A DNA stretch of 64,000 bases from Botryotinia globosa (Eukaryota > Ascomycota > Leotiomycetes > Helotiales > Sclerotiniaceae), in assembly GCA_014898425.1 (NCBI GenBank), contig RCSZ01000013.1, positions 1,357,501 through 1,421,500 on the forward strand. Direction: 5' to 3'. The notes beneath the pieces were generated by a model. It was not told where the DNA came from and searched no databases. It worked only from the letters and a program-made list of their open reading frames with translations. Numbering within the stretch: position 1 is the first letter of the stretch; every line of letters begins with the position of its first letter. The position numbers and the translations under genes are program-made. Below are positions 1 through 11,126 of this stretch, piece by piece.

Positions 1-1601
1 TGAAGTTTAGCATGCGTTGTAGAAAAATGAAGATCGAGTTAATGAAATGAATACAAGGTTATCACCATCCACTCTTTCGGCCCACGGAAGTCTGTCGTAA
101 GTTGTACCTCGCAAGACGAAATTCTTTTCCCAAAGAGGTCTTGCGTGAAGACCTAGTCGGGATATGAAGATCTAGACTGTCCAGAATCGTGTAGTATCGG
201 CAGAACAATCTCCATTCTAGATATTAAACTCCATAAATTTATTTGAAAGCAGGAACTTTGATCAATTAGTGACACGATGAAAGTTCTGAAACAAGGATGC
301 AACAACCAATTGGAGCAACACACTCCACACACATGTGCGATCATCCAGCGATATTTTTGATTTGCTGTGAGAGATTTTTTTTCTAATCGGTCAGACAAAA
401 AAGGATGGGCGAGGATGTGCGAGGATGTGCGAGGGAGGATGGATGAGAATTGAAGATGCATTATCCGGATAAATTGCGGGTCATTTAGTGTACGAGAGAA
501 GGCATGAGTGAGTTCTTGAATGACTCCCCCACGTATATCCATTATCTCTTAGCTAATTAAATGATAAGTAATTGTGCCTAGAATTAGAAATAGAGTTTGA
601 ATTATGCCTACTGTACCTCCTACCTAGGCTTCAAGTTGTAGATAGATTATGGAGACCAAAGATGTTGGAGATGGAGATGGAGATGGAGAAAGTAACCGTC
701 GATGCCTTGACCATATCGTGGAACGTGAGAGATTTATGGATACAAAGTTGATGCGGAGATATCTAGGTACGGCTCAAATGGAGGAGGGTTTTGATGAAGA
801 AACGAGCAAGCTTCCATGGAGGAAGAAGAAGAAGAAGGAGAAGGAGAAGGAGAAGATGATCATAGCTGCACATGCAGATGGAAATGTAATGTAAATGCAA
901 ATGCAAGTTGTAAGATTCTTGATGTCCGATAACAGATTTCGGATGCGTTTGGATGGGGGTCGACGATGGATGTAAATGTACTGAGTCGGCTATGAAAATC
1001 TTGGTATGTACTGACAACACCGCGTACAACGGTTTCTGTGAGCACCGGCCAAGGATGAATCATGACGGAAGTGGCTGCAGCTTGCCATATCGTTGTGCCT
1101 GCATGTTGTTTAACCTTTGACTCTTGCTTGGTCTGATTCATCATTCATGAATCAATGTGCGTGGAATAGATTGAGGGGAACCTTGGGCCTCTTCAATCAC
1201 TGTGAATCTAGTGCCAATTTTTGGATAAAGAGTCCGGAAGAGCCATGTCAAAAGTTAAAAGGGTGGAAGTGGAGATGGATGAGACAAGACGATGGTATGG
1301 TCATAATATAATCAAGACACTGTTGCATATGCAGTGGCGGTAAACAATGGAACTCTCAGGGGGTCTCGGTTCATGAGCTTTCCTACCCTTCCTACCAATA
1401 GAGTCGACGAATCTCTTGTAAACAGGAAATCCCAACGACCTCTCAAGGGTAGGAAGGGTCGAGGCTAAAAGTGTAACAATTTGGTTGCATCTGTCTGTCA
1501 TGGACTCGTGGTGTTGCAAAGGCAAAGGGACTTGAGGGAGTGGGGAACCACCCTCGTCCCTTCATTTTGAGTGGAGCGATGGATTTATCTCTCCTTGAAG
1601 T

Positions 1602-1641
1602 CTTGGACTCTTGGACTCTTGGACTCTTGGTCTTGGACTCT
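1602..1641. repeat. 8-base tandem repeat
   Basis: The unit TTGGACTC is repeated about four times with one interruption. No function is apparent. Confidence 0.7.
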
Positions 1642-1802
1642 TGCTTTGGGATAATCCGCAATCTCGATTTAGGAAATCCGAGAGTTCCATCAAGTGGGGG
1701 TCACGGCCTTGATGGATCATAAAGCGGGTACGAGATATTCTAGAATCTGACTCCAAATCTACAAGATTATCCAGTCAGATCTCAGTGAACGGACACATTT
1801 AT

Positions 1803-1838
1803 GGAACAGTGGAACAGTGGAACAGTGGAACAGTGGAA
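1803..1838. repeat. 8-base tandem repeat
   Basis: The unit GGAACAGT is repeated four times plus a partial copy, without interruption. Short arrays like this are common in fungal spacers. Confidence 0.75.
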
Positions 1839-3471
1839 AAACATTACTCACCCGGTTGAATTTTCGCAAAAAGCGTCGCAGGCATTTATGTAGCATGTGC
1901 ATTGTGGTATACGAACACTGCGCAGTCTTATTCTGATTATAGCTCCGCTGTGATGTGTTGTACTTTGTAATGATTTACCAGAGACGACCTCGATGATGCC
2001 AAGACGAATGATTGATTTGATCTTGTGGGATGAATGATGAATTGAGGCTTTCTCTCAACACTCGAGAAACGAAACGCTGATGATGCAATTCAGGGAAGAG
2101 TTGAGAAGATAATGTAATGCAATATAATAAAGATACTTGATAGAACTTCATAGAAGGGAAGACTAATCCAATCTAGAGACCTGGGTACTTGATACACAAT
2201 GCCCATTCATTCATTCTCGTATTAGAAAGCATGCAACAGCTAAATGGTATCATGCCCACGTTGAGAAAGGCAATTTGCATGAAAAGTTACAACATCAACC
2301 TACATCCACTATACATATCATTCATACTTATTATCATACTCCGTACATATTCTCAAACACAGCCATCACGGAATCCCACCGTTCTACGTTGAAAACCTTC
2401 AGCGGTTCTTCCGGAAGGGCAGGCTAGAGTAGCCACGGTCCACGCCTTCGATTGCACTTGAGCGGTCAAGAAGAGCCAGACTTGTCTACGGAGCAAAGAA
2501 GAGGGCATCTTACCCTGACAAAACTCTAAAAGGCAGTAGGATGCAAGACAAAACGTTTGTGCGTACGTGTGGTGGATGGAGATTCAAAGTTCAAAGGGCA
2601 TGGAAAGTTGGAGCAGGAGAAAGCATAAGATCCAGTACGCCAGCACAGTTACCATAAGATCCAGTTACCACAAGATCCAGTTGAACATATCAAGTCATCA
2701 CCGATTGCGAGACCATCGATGCCATCGATGCCATCAATGCCATCAATGCCCTCTCAACAAATATCGTACTGTGATGGGACCATATCATATTGTAACCTTA
2801 CTGTGCTGTACATAGCATCCCGTGCTATGGTTAGACAATGATAAAGAATATCTCCCAATGCGAATAGTCCCCGTGTAACCTTTGAATCATTGACTACTTT
2901 GCTCACGAAGAGACTGATGATATAATTTCCTCCTTCCGAATCTTCCTTTTTCTCCTTTTCCCTTTTTCTTTGACTACCGAGACCAGTTCCCAAAGTCCAA
3001 GGGTCAACAAAGAGATCTCAGAGCTCAAAGATCAACAGTGCCCTCCGCAAAGAGATCACCCACCATAAGATCTTCCCTCATTTTTTCTTTCCCAACCGAC
3101 CAGTCAATATACAGTATAATCCTGTCAAGGGTCTCCCACAAGCCATTCAAACTAGGTAGTCAAAGCAACAATCCTATTGGGTGGTCAGCGTTTACGAGGG
3201 AGGGGAGAATACTCCGTCCCAGCCAAAGATACAATTGGAACGAAGCACGCAATATCTCTTTCGACGATAATCTTCAATTAATGGTAATATTGTGATTGTT
3301 ATTATTTCCCTCGAATTCTGATTATATACAATAACCCTTTCCGGATCCCGAACACACATTTAACTTTTTGGTCGGGATAGGAGGAATTGATACATTATCT
3401 AGCCCGCCCACACAGCAAAAACCTTGTTAACATATTGGTCAATTCATCTTGCCCAACATAACAAATCATAT

Positions 3472-3503
3472 ATATTATATATATGTATATTATATATATA
3501 TAA
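3472..3503. repeat. TA-rich low-complexity tract
   Basis: A run of alternating TA and TATAT units. A similar tract with TTTATA units lies at 3707-3752, followed by two near-identical copies of a 15-base block that starts ACTAGTACGA (about 3751 and 3771). Confidence 0.6.
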
Positions 3504-4297
3504 ATCAATTTACCGATATATATTATTACTGGATCAAACTCTCTCTCCCCATCCTGTGTTCCATTTCCGTATCGACAACAATTCGCTCCCTTATCCCTTC
3601 CATCCCACTCTTCCGATTTCGCCAATTAATTTCCCACGGGAGTCATATCGGTAGAAATATTAATCTCTCAATCTCTTATCAGACCTGCAGATTCACAAAT
3701 TCACATGATATATTTATATATATGTATATATATTTATATTTATATTTATACTAGTACGAAGTATATATATACTAGTACGAGGTATCCATCTACAGTCCTC
3801 GTACCTGGGACCACCGGGTATCTACTATCTACTATCCATCTACCTAGTCAAACCTACCCTACTCCACTAGTACTATTACTATTACAATACAAAGATCTTT
3901 CTTAGATTCTTAGAGTCACATCTCAAGAAATCTTTTTAATCGCCAATCGAGAATAAATAAAGAGAAATCCAATCCTTGATTTGAAAAATATCTTACTTTA
4001 TTTTTCTTCGCATCATTTCATCACATCATCATTGATCTCATCCGTTTGATCCTACTCACCTGGTCCGTTCTTATTCACCATCACGAGAAACATTCACAAG
4101 ACCGAGATCAACAGGGGAAGCATCCATCCTGAGAACTCATCCACCACATATAAGATACCAAGATATATTTTACTTTCACATACAACCAACAATTTACATC
4201 GAACATCTCGTACAACTTCCTCCTCTCTGATATCCTATAGATCTCAAGGGTTGTCTCCATATATCTAAAGGAAGAATACATCTTCCCAACTGCCAAA

Positions 4298-5451
4298 ATG
4301 GCACACTCAACAAGACCATCCGCTTCCCGAACACACACTGCTCCTTCACTTGCTCTCTCTCCCAAAACAAGCTCCGAAAAGAACTCTGAAAAGAAGACCA
4401 ACCACGTACGCAGAAAGTCAGGAAAGGAATCTGCGGTAGTGGCGGAAAAGAGAACTAGTCGACCTACAACTTTACACCGAAGGACTACACCGCAAGTTAT
4501 TACCAAGGCTGCCAGAAGTAAGGAGAGAGAAAGTCAATACGTGGAGAAGGATAATGGGGAGAGCTTTCCACAGTTCTGGTAAGTTTAACTCGATTGTCAG
4601 ATGATGACGACGCCTAGGATTGGGAAAAGGCGGGGTGCATCATGATGGCTGAACCGAGACTGACGATTTATTACAGCATGACTTGCGAAAAGCAATTTAC
4701 ACCACCGAACAACACCTTTCTCTATTGTTCTGAACAGTGAGTATCACCTAATATCCACAATCTACATGGAAAAGTCACTAACAAGATTCACAGATGTCGT
4801 GTTCATGACCAAGCACCAACATACACTTCTCGATCGAACCCATATGCAACTGCACCAAACTCTCCACCATTGACCCCATTCTTGTCAAGTGCAACTTTAT
4901 ACTCCCCGGAAGAACCTCGAGATATTGTACCACGACTCTCTCCTACACAATCTAGACCTCGATCATACTTCAACTCATCGCCGTATCCAACCGATTTCTC
5001 CGTCTCATACCACGTACCCTCCTCATCCCTCCCAGCATCGCACTTCTATACTTCATCCCAAGCCGATACGCATTCATCGAGTGCCTTGGAAAGCTTGAGA
5101 GGGTTAGCCACAGCGCTACCTCGAACGCATCAACCTCAGGAACCAGAATCTCCACCAACTACCACACTCTCAAGGACATCTTCTCAAGTCTGGAACTACA
5201 TGCCATTCACAACCAAAACCACAACACCCACACCCCTTGCCACGCCCGGAAACTCATACTCCAACACCGGCAGCGGCTACTCCGCTCGTCGAAGCCGAGA
5301 AGACTTGTATGCTTTCGGGGCGGGCCAAACATTTACCAGCACCGGGGGTATGGGGATGGATCGACCCTTGCCACCTCGAAGTGGTCCAGGTGGTTATGGA
5401 CACCGACCTAGAAGCATCGATCTGGTTACACCATTTACACCTGGTGTTTGA
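4298..5451 (+). CDS. Ecl1-type zinc-binding stress/life-span factor
   Basis: Three exons are supported: 4298-4578, 4677-4736 and 4794-5451, giving about 332 residues. Splicing joins a short Cys motif across both introns: CMTCEKQF, then LYCSEQCR followed by D. This C-x2-C...C-x3-C pattern is the signature of the fungal ECL1/2/3 family, small zinc-binding proteins that in yeasts extend chronological life span and respond to nutrient limitation. The part before the motif (about 93 residues) is basic and Ser/Thr-rich. The part after it is a long Pro/Ser/Thr-rich, probably disordered tail that is much longer than in the small yeast proteins, as is usual in filamentous ascomycetes. Both donors (gtaagt, gtgagt) are canonical. 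Family assignment rests on the Cys motif alone; molecular function in this organism is inference. Confidence 0.8.
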
Positions 5452-6386
5452 GATGAAGGAAAGAGAAGCAAGGCTCGAAAAGAGCATATTATGCATTATT
5501 TGAGTTTGTTATAGATATTTGAATCTTCAAGCATTGCGAGCATTACATTATCGTTGTAGATGTAGGATTATGATGAAATAGGAATATTGGAATTGGTATG
5601 GGCATTTGGCATACGCGCGCGAGCATCATAGATGGCTAGCAGGAAAATTTGTGAAGGAGTTAATCGTGGAATCTAAAAAATGGGAAGGTCAATTTACATG
5701 CATAATGCATTATGGGTATAAGAAAAGGATGGGATGGAATGGAATGGATGAGTAAATATTTGGGATTAGATGAGAGTCTGCAATGGCTTTACATCGCGCT
5801 TTGGTTAAAATATATATATAAATACACACCTCTAACCAATTATGTTGATGTTTGAAATTGGTTGATTTCGTGCAGTGATCTCTTGGGATTATAATTTATT
5901 GAGACTTGGTTTTTATTTCACGCATCGCAGCTTTCGGATCTTGAATCTTGAATCTTGAATCTCGAATCTCATACAGTTTTATGGCTCTTTGGGCTGTTTC
6001 ATTCCATGTTAGATAGCTAATATAATCTAATTTGTTTCATTCATTCATTCATTCGCCTGGGTAGCAGATACCTAAACACCTAAATAGTAATAAATACCTA
6101 CCTAGCTATGAAAAGCTGAAAGATTCTCTCTCAACCTCTCCCTCATTATATCACATCACATCACATCATATTTCCACAAATCAAACCCAATCCAACCAAC
6201 CCAACCCAACCAACCCAACCAACCCAGCATGTATAAAAACGGAAAATCATAATGAATATCCATCCAATATCCAATATCGTTACAAACAAAAAAACTTAAT
6301 TACATCGAACTGAAAATTTCAACCAATCAAATGCGGTGATCTTAGAAAGAAAATTCTAACGTGAAAAATTATAGTATAACTTATAA
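5452..6386. other. intergenic, increasingly AT-rich
   Basis: No gene seen. There is a 7-base repeat (TTGAATC, four copies, near 5939-5968) and a CCAAC-rich patch near 6195-6228. From about 6240 the base composition turns strongly AT-rich, leading into the inverted repeat. Confidence 0.6.
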
Positions 6387-7038
6387 AATCAGTGTAGAAT
6401 ATAGTTAGTTAGCTGAACAACTCTAGAACTATTAAGAATGAATTATTTAATAATTATTAGAAAATTAGTATTGATAAAACCATCTTAATTCTAGGATTGT
6501 TAATTTAATGAAATTTTTAAATTTGTTGATTAATAATATTATATAGTGAAAAAAATATTAATATAATTATAATATTAAAACTTTAGAAAAATAAATATTA
6601 AATAAGAGGATATATTTTAAACAAATTAAAATATAAGATTAATTTCAAGTAAAATAAAAATCTCATATCTCTTTTTATATAATCTTTTATTAAGATTATT
6701 AAGATTTAGTAATAGAGAGTATATCGAAAAGAGTTTGATAATTTTAGTAAGAGATTATATAAGAAAATATATTAGATTTTGTTTAAAATGAATCTTATAT
6801 TTTCATTTCTTTAAAGTATATCTGATTATTTATAATTTATTTATCTAAAGTTTTCATATTATCATTATATTAATTTTTTTTTTCACTATATAATATTATT
6901 AATTATACATTTACTATAAACTAAACTAATGATTCTAAGATTAAGTTTTATTAATATTCACTTTCTAATCATTACTAAGTAATGAGTTTTTAATAATCTC
7001 GGAGTTATTCGACTGACTCATTATATCCTGTATTAATA
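6387..7038. repeat. decayed long inverted repeat (foldback/MITE-like)
   Basis: Bases 6387 to about 6700 match the reverse complement of about 6735 to 7038, leaving an unpaired loop of some 30-40 bases around 6716. Examples are TTAATAATATTATATAGTGA at 6530 against its complement ending at 6902, and CTCTAGAACTATTAAGAA (left) against the complement of the right arm near 6993. Many differences between the arms are transitions (C/T or G/A), as left by repeat-induced point mutation, and the element is very AT-rich. No coding capacity remains. It could be a miniature inverted-repeat transposon or the collapsed termini of a larger DNA transposon. I could not identify a clear target-site duplication. 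Confidence 0.7.
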
Positions 7039-7612
7039 AAAACTATTAAACTCTTCTTAATATATTCCCTACTACTAAGCCCTAATATATAAATTTTCGA
7101 AACAAAATTTCGATGCGATTTTAGCTTTAAATTTTGATAATTTCGAGAGAAAAATTATATAATTAGAATGAATGAAATTTATTGAGTGATTAGAAAAAAA
7201 GTAAGTGATTTATTTATTCAATTAATTAGATTTATTATTAAAATTTACATTGGATTTATAAATAAAAAATGCTCGGTCTTTTGATATATCTAAAAATCTA
7301 GTATTTCTATATAAATTTCAAAGAAAAAGGGAAAAGTTCGGTATCTCTAAAATTCTGGTATATCTCAGTTTGGTATAGTCAAGTTTTGCTGTAACCTTGG
7401 TGCTTATATAAGTACGTAACCGAGATATCAGATATCTCAGTGGGGTTGCGGTATATATTTATAGGTACCTACCACGACGAGTTTTCGTGTCGAAATTTGG
7501 AATTCTGAATTCTCAATTGACGAGGCAGTAGTATTTGACGGGGAGATATTGGGATTGGTACGAAGGTTGTTTGTTTGTTGGTGGGTTTGATTGTTGGTGG
7601 ATTTGATTTGAG
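7039..7612. other. AT-rich spacer and hydrolase promoter
   Basis: No gene seen. AT-rich sequence continues to about 7380, then composition becomes mixed towards the hydrolase start at 7702. Confidence 0.5.
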
Positions 7613-7690
7613 TGTGAGAGAGAGATTGTGATTGAGATTGAGATCGAGATTGAGATTGAAAAGGAAAAGGAAAAGGAAAAGGAAAAGGGA
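7613..7690. repeat. purine repeats in hydrolase 5' leader
   Basis: Six-base units of the type GATTGA are followed by GGAAAA units repeated about five times, ending some ten bases before the start codon at 7702. They probably lie in the 5' untranslated region. Confidence 0.6.
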
Positions 7691-7701
7691 GAGGTGCAAA
7701 A

Positions 7702-8714
7702 ATGACGTCGGAATTTATAACGAATGATAGTGTGGTTATTGCGTATAGCGATACGGATGCTCAGAACGACGGAGGATTGGAGTGTTTGATTCTTGTGAGT
7801 CTCGTACTCTCGCTGGCAATCACTCATGTAGCTAACAAATCACACAGTTGCATGGCTTTACTGGTTCAAAAGATGTTTGGCGAAAGAATGTAGATGCCCT
7901 ACGCAAAACATACCGTGTTATTGTACCGGATCTGAGAGGTCATGGAGCCAGCCAGAAACCAAAACATGGATATCATGTCAGTCGTCTCGCGATGGATTTG
8001 CATGAGCTCACGCAGCATATTATCTATTCATCGGCTACCGGCCAAAAGGGTCCTCGGGGAGATAAAAAGTTCCTTGCGATTGGTGGGAGTCTCGGATGTG
8101 CCATCTTATGGAGTTATGCTGAACTTTTTGGAACGAGCTTGTTCAGAAAAATGATCTTTGTGGATCAGAGCCCGCTTCAGAATTCGACCTTGGATGGCTG
8201 GGATAGCCGTTTTTGTAATCGTGGTATGAACAATCCGTGGGCGATTGCTTCTCTTCAGAAATCTCTGGAGTTGGCGCCGGAACTTGCTCATCGGGGAACT
8301 ATTGCTGCTTGTTTGGGATATCGATATGCACCGATTGAGTCGGAGAAAGGACTTAGGACGCAGGAGGAAATGGATAATGATGAGGCTTTCTTCTTAGGAG
8401 AGGCACTCAAGGGAAATGGAAGGTGGTTGGGGAAACTCATGGAGGATCATACATCTAAAGATTGGAGAGACAGTATTCGTGCTTGTTTCGGACCGGAGAG
8501 TGGGAGCGAGACGAAGGTTCTAGTTGTGGGTAGTAGTAGGAGCGGATGTTTTCCTGCAGAAGGAGTATTGAAGATTGTGGAGTTTGTAAATGGCGGAGTT
8601 GAAGCCAATGGGAAGGCACGAGGTGTAGTAGTTGATTGGGGCGGCCATTGGTGTTATTGGGAGGACCCGGATAAGTTTAATACCCTGGCATTGGAATTCT
8701 TGGGAGAGAATTAA
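7702..8714 (+). CDS. alpha/beta hydrolase-fold protein
   Basis: Two exons, 7702-7794 and 7848-8714, give about 319 residues. The intron has a gtgagt donor and a cacag acceptor, and splicing is in frame (phase 0). The fold's landmarks appear in order: HGFTGS (oxyanion-hole loop), VPDLRGHGAS, a nucleophile elbow GGSLG, and a C-terminal GGHWCYWEDPDKF with the likely catalytic His. The catalytic acid is probably in the segment after VVGSSRSGCFP but cannot be fixed by eye. These motifs fit the AB-hydrolase-1 group of esterases, haloperoxidase-like and C-C hydrolases. There is no signal peptide, so it is probably cytosolic. The substrate is unknown. It stands alone between two gene-poor, repeat-rich stretches. 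Confidence 0.8.
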
Positions 8715-9265
8715 AGGATGAATGAGTATAGCAAAATGGAAGAGCAGATTGCATGAAAGGAAACGACATGTTTAGTCCAGCTATTGTCTCAAGAGTTTTC
8801 GACAATCTAAAGGTATTCATTCGATTGTCAAATCCGATTCAACAATCATGATACTTTCAATATTCTGAGTAATTCCACAATTGAGATTCTTCCAATGTTC
8901 CAAACGATATCAATCATTGCCCAGGTGAGCGACTCACTTTTGAAGTCGATCAGATACTGGGTGGGCGTGGCTTTCTAGAGATGGTTCATTGGAATGGCAG
9001 GCATCGCTCAGTGCGAGCTAGTATCTTGACGATATCCATTGCGGTCTTGGGTTTGTTTACCTATTTCTTTCTGTTTTTCTTTTGATGACTTTTGATGATC
9101 TTGATGATATCAATGACATTAACAAGATCAACAACAACATGTTCAAACATCACAAGCATTCTTATCAGTATCACCAATATGGAACTCAACAGGTCAATAT
9201 GGATATCTAGGTATTCATATCTCAACTCTCTAGTGAATATATCCCCAAACAAACTCCTCTCCACC
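8715..9265. other. intergenic, no gene seen
   Basis: The 3' flank of the hydrolase and 5' flank of the 5S rRNA gene. No feature recognised. Confidence 0.5.
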
Positions 9266-9384
9266 ACATACGACCATAGACTGAAGAGAATTGGGCATCC
9301 CGTCCGCTCTGCCATACACAAGCTTCAGATCGGTGGATTAGTAGTTGGGTGGGTGACCACCAGCGAATCCCCACTGTTGTATGT
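9266..9384 (+). rRNA. 5S ribosomal RNA
   Basis: About 119 bases match the fungal 5S layout: start ACATACGACCATAG, middle CATCCCGTCCGCTCTGCCAT, and the highly conserved 3' part GTAGTTGGGTGGGTGACC, then ACCAGCGAATCCCC, ending GTTGTATGT. The two ends pair (ACATAC with GTATGT), and a second helix can form between ACTGAAG (near 9280) and CTTCAG (near 9323). RNA polymerase III promoter elements of 5S genes are internal, and the C-box-like part is intact. A run of T bases follows directly, as expected for a Pol III terminator. Dispersed single 5S genes are normal in filamentous ascomycetes. The second-helix bases differ from the 5S sequence familiar from other ascomycetes, so this could be a variant copy or a pseudogene. 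Confidence 0.87.
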
Positions 9385-9577
9385 TTTTTGTCTTTTTGTT
9401 TTTATCTTTTTGTTTTTGTCTTTTTGTTTTTGTCTTTTTGTTTTTGTCTTTTTGTTTTTGTCTTTTTGTTTTTGTCTTTTTGTTTTTGTCTTTTTGTTTT
9501 TGTCTTTTTGTTTTTGTCTTTTTGTTTTTGTCTTTTTGTTTTTGTCGATTTGTTTTTGTCGATTTGTTTGTCGATTT
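9383..9577 (+). repeat. 14-base T-rich minisatellite at 5S terminator
   Basis: The unit GTCTTTTTGTTTTT is repeated about thirteen times, nearly perfect in the middle and degenerating at the 3' end to GTCGATTTG units. It begins within the poly-T tract that ends the 5S rRNA gene. Because 14 is not a multiple of three, all three frames stay open and yield spurious repeats such as FVFVFLFLSFCFCL; no protein is implied. Confidence 0.9.
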
Positions 9578-10073
9578 TCATACCGAGAACACATCGAATA
9601 TCTATCAATATCAAGATAGGAAAGTGACTTCTTAATGTCCATCTATTCATCCATACCACTCCGCTTTGTTTATCTCCTCAATTGGTCCTCAGTTTTGTAT
9701 AGAGTTCTCAGGTCTTGAGATGATCGATGGACTGAATGAAATCTTTCTCAAGATGTATGTTTTTTCTTTCTACTTCTTCAATCTCAAGAGTTGGAATATA
9801 ATTTTGACTCCAGCAACTAACATATCACACACAAACTTGCAGATGAAAAACTACTCATCCTCGAATCGGATAAAAAAACTCAGTCATCGACCTGATCTTG
9901 AAACTTTCTCAGATATCTGGAGGATCTGGAGAAAGATGGGATAGTTGCACTTGAGTGTACATCATATATGTAACCACATGTGCTGGTATTGGGAAAGATT
10001 TGGTGGAATGAGAGCCTTTCCTTCTCAGGACGCTGATGTTCGACATCTTGTTTCGCGCTCGCCATGGCTTTTC
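9578..10073. other. intergenic, no gene seen
   Basis: Short frames only. No motif, RNA or element recognised. Confidence 0.5.
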
Positions 10074-10232
10074 AGTCCTGCTTTAGATGGTTCAGAGCTG
10101 TTTCCACGCCTGCCTCCCCGCCACAGGCTGTTTCTTCGCCCACCTCACTGGGCTTCAGCTTGGCTATAACTCTCTCAGTTCTGCTTTAGATAGTTCGGAG
10201 CTATTTCTGCCCCGCTTCCTGGCCACAAGCCG
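10074..10232. repeat. imperfect direct repeats in GC-rich patch
   Basis: About 56 bases starting at 10074 recur at 10177 (shared core CTGCTTTAGAT, then GGTTCAGAGCTG against AGTTCGGAGCTA). Most differences are transitions. The surrounding 10090-10330 is much more GC-rich than its neighbours. This may be a remnant of a repeated element. The open frame running over it (10087-10608) has no protein-like features and is not called a gene. Confidence 0.5.
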
Positions 10233-11126
10233 CCACTCCGCCCCGCGCCGCTACCCCGGGCTTCCGCCTCGCCCTCGTGGTTCCGGTGGTCGCCCAAAGA
10301 GCGTCCCTCCTTACCCCGGTCGTTGGCCTCTTGATTTTTTGGTCCGATTCGGTGTTCCCCTTTTAAGGGTTTTTTGGTTACCTTTTGGAATCCTTTTTGG
10401 CTGGATCCATAGGATGACTTTTGGTCAGAATTATATTTCTCCTATAACAAGATTTGTGGAACGACAGCTAATCATATATAGGAAACCGGACAGACATGTC
10501 CGAATTGCATTTTATGTTGGTTTGGTGGCTGCCTTCGGCGAACCACTATTTACGCGGGTACTTATCCACACCTGCAACTTCCAAAAGAGAAAATTTACAC
10601 AGTTCTGACGTACTTTCTAGCATTCAAGTAGGGAATGTAATGGGATGGGATGAGATGAGATGAAGTGAATATTTGCTTCGGTGAACGATACTCGTTACAT
10701 ATATGGTCTATCATACCGGTTCTGACTATTCTTTTCTAGAGGTATAAAACCTCCTGTGGTATTAAGCATGGGTGCTTAGGAGATTAGAGATATACCAGAG
10801 CGGTAATAAATACATATGAACGGGGCTTGCGCCATTTGTGTTATATGTAATCGCACATGAATTCAAGTGATTAGTTGAAAACCCCTGATATTAGCCGGTG
10901 ATGTTGTATGTAGGAAACGCCGAATATATATGAGGTGAATGAGCATAAAAATGAAACAAAACCAGTAGTTCGATGCCATCCCTGCAATTGATTAGGCTAT
11001 ACATACATCGAGTTTCTCGTTCACGGACAATAGAAAGGATGCTAGTAGGATCTTACTTTATCCTCTTCACGTACAGCTCCACCATCCGCTCTCTCTTATC
11101 CGCCCCCCTTTATAATTGCCTAAGCC
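10233..11126. other. intergenic, no gene seen
   Basis: The GC-rich patch ends near 10330. A small hairpin, TAAGCA-TGGG-TGCTTA, sits at about 10763-10778. Nothing else recognised. Confidence 0.45.

Larger units (their letters stand above)
1..4297. other. gene-poor intergenic region
   Basis: I see no convincing gene here. Short open frames exist on both strands, but none has a recognisable motif, splice partner or protein-like composition. The stretch holds several short tandem repeats (listed separately) and a T/A-rich part around 3300-3950 that turns pyrimidine-rich towards the next gene. The last few hundred bases are probably the promoter and 5' leader of the gene at 4298. Confidence 0.6.

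Noticed and set aside
153..542. 129-residue ORF on the minus strand
   Set aside because: No recognisable motif, no splice signals that extend it, and composition like that of non-coding frames.
9092..9659. Overlapping ORFs on both strands with FVFVFLFL or KTKRQKQKDKNK repeats
   Set aside because: They are translations of the 14-base minisatellite in all frames and of the 5S rRNA gene; not proteins.
10087..10608. 173-residue ORF on the plus strand
   Set aside because: It runs over a GC-rich direct repeat and continues into ordinary spacer; composition is not protein-like and there is no motif or splice partner.
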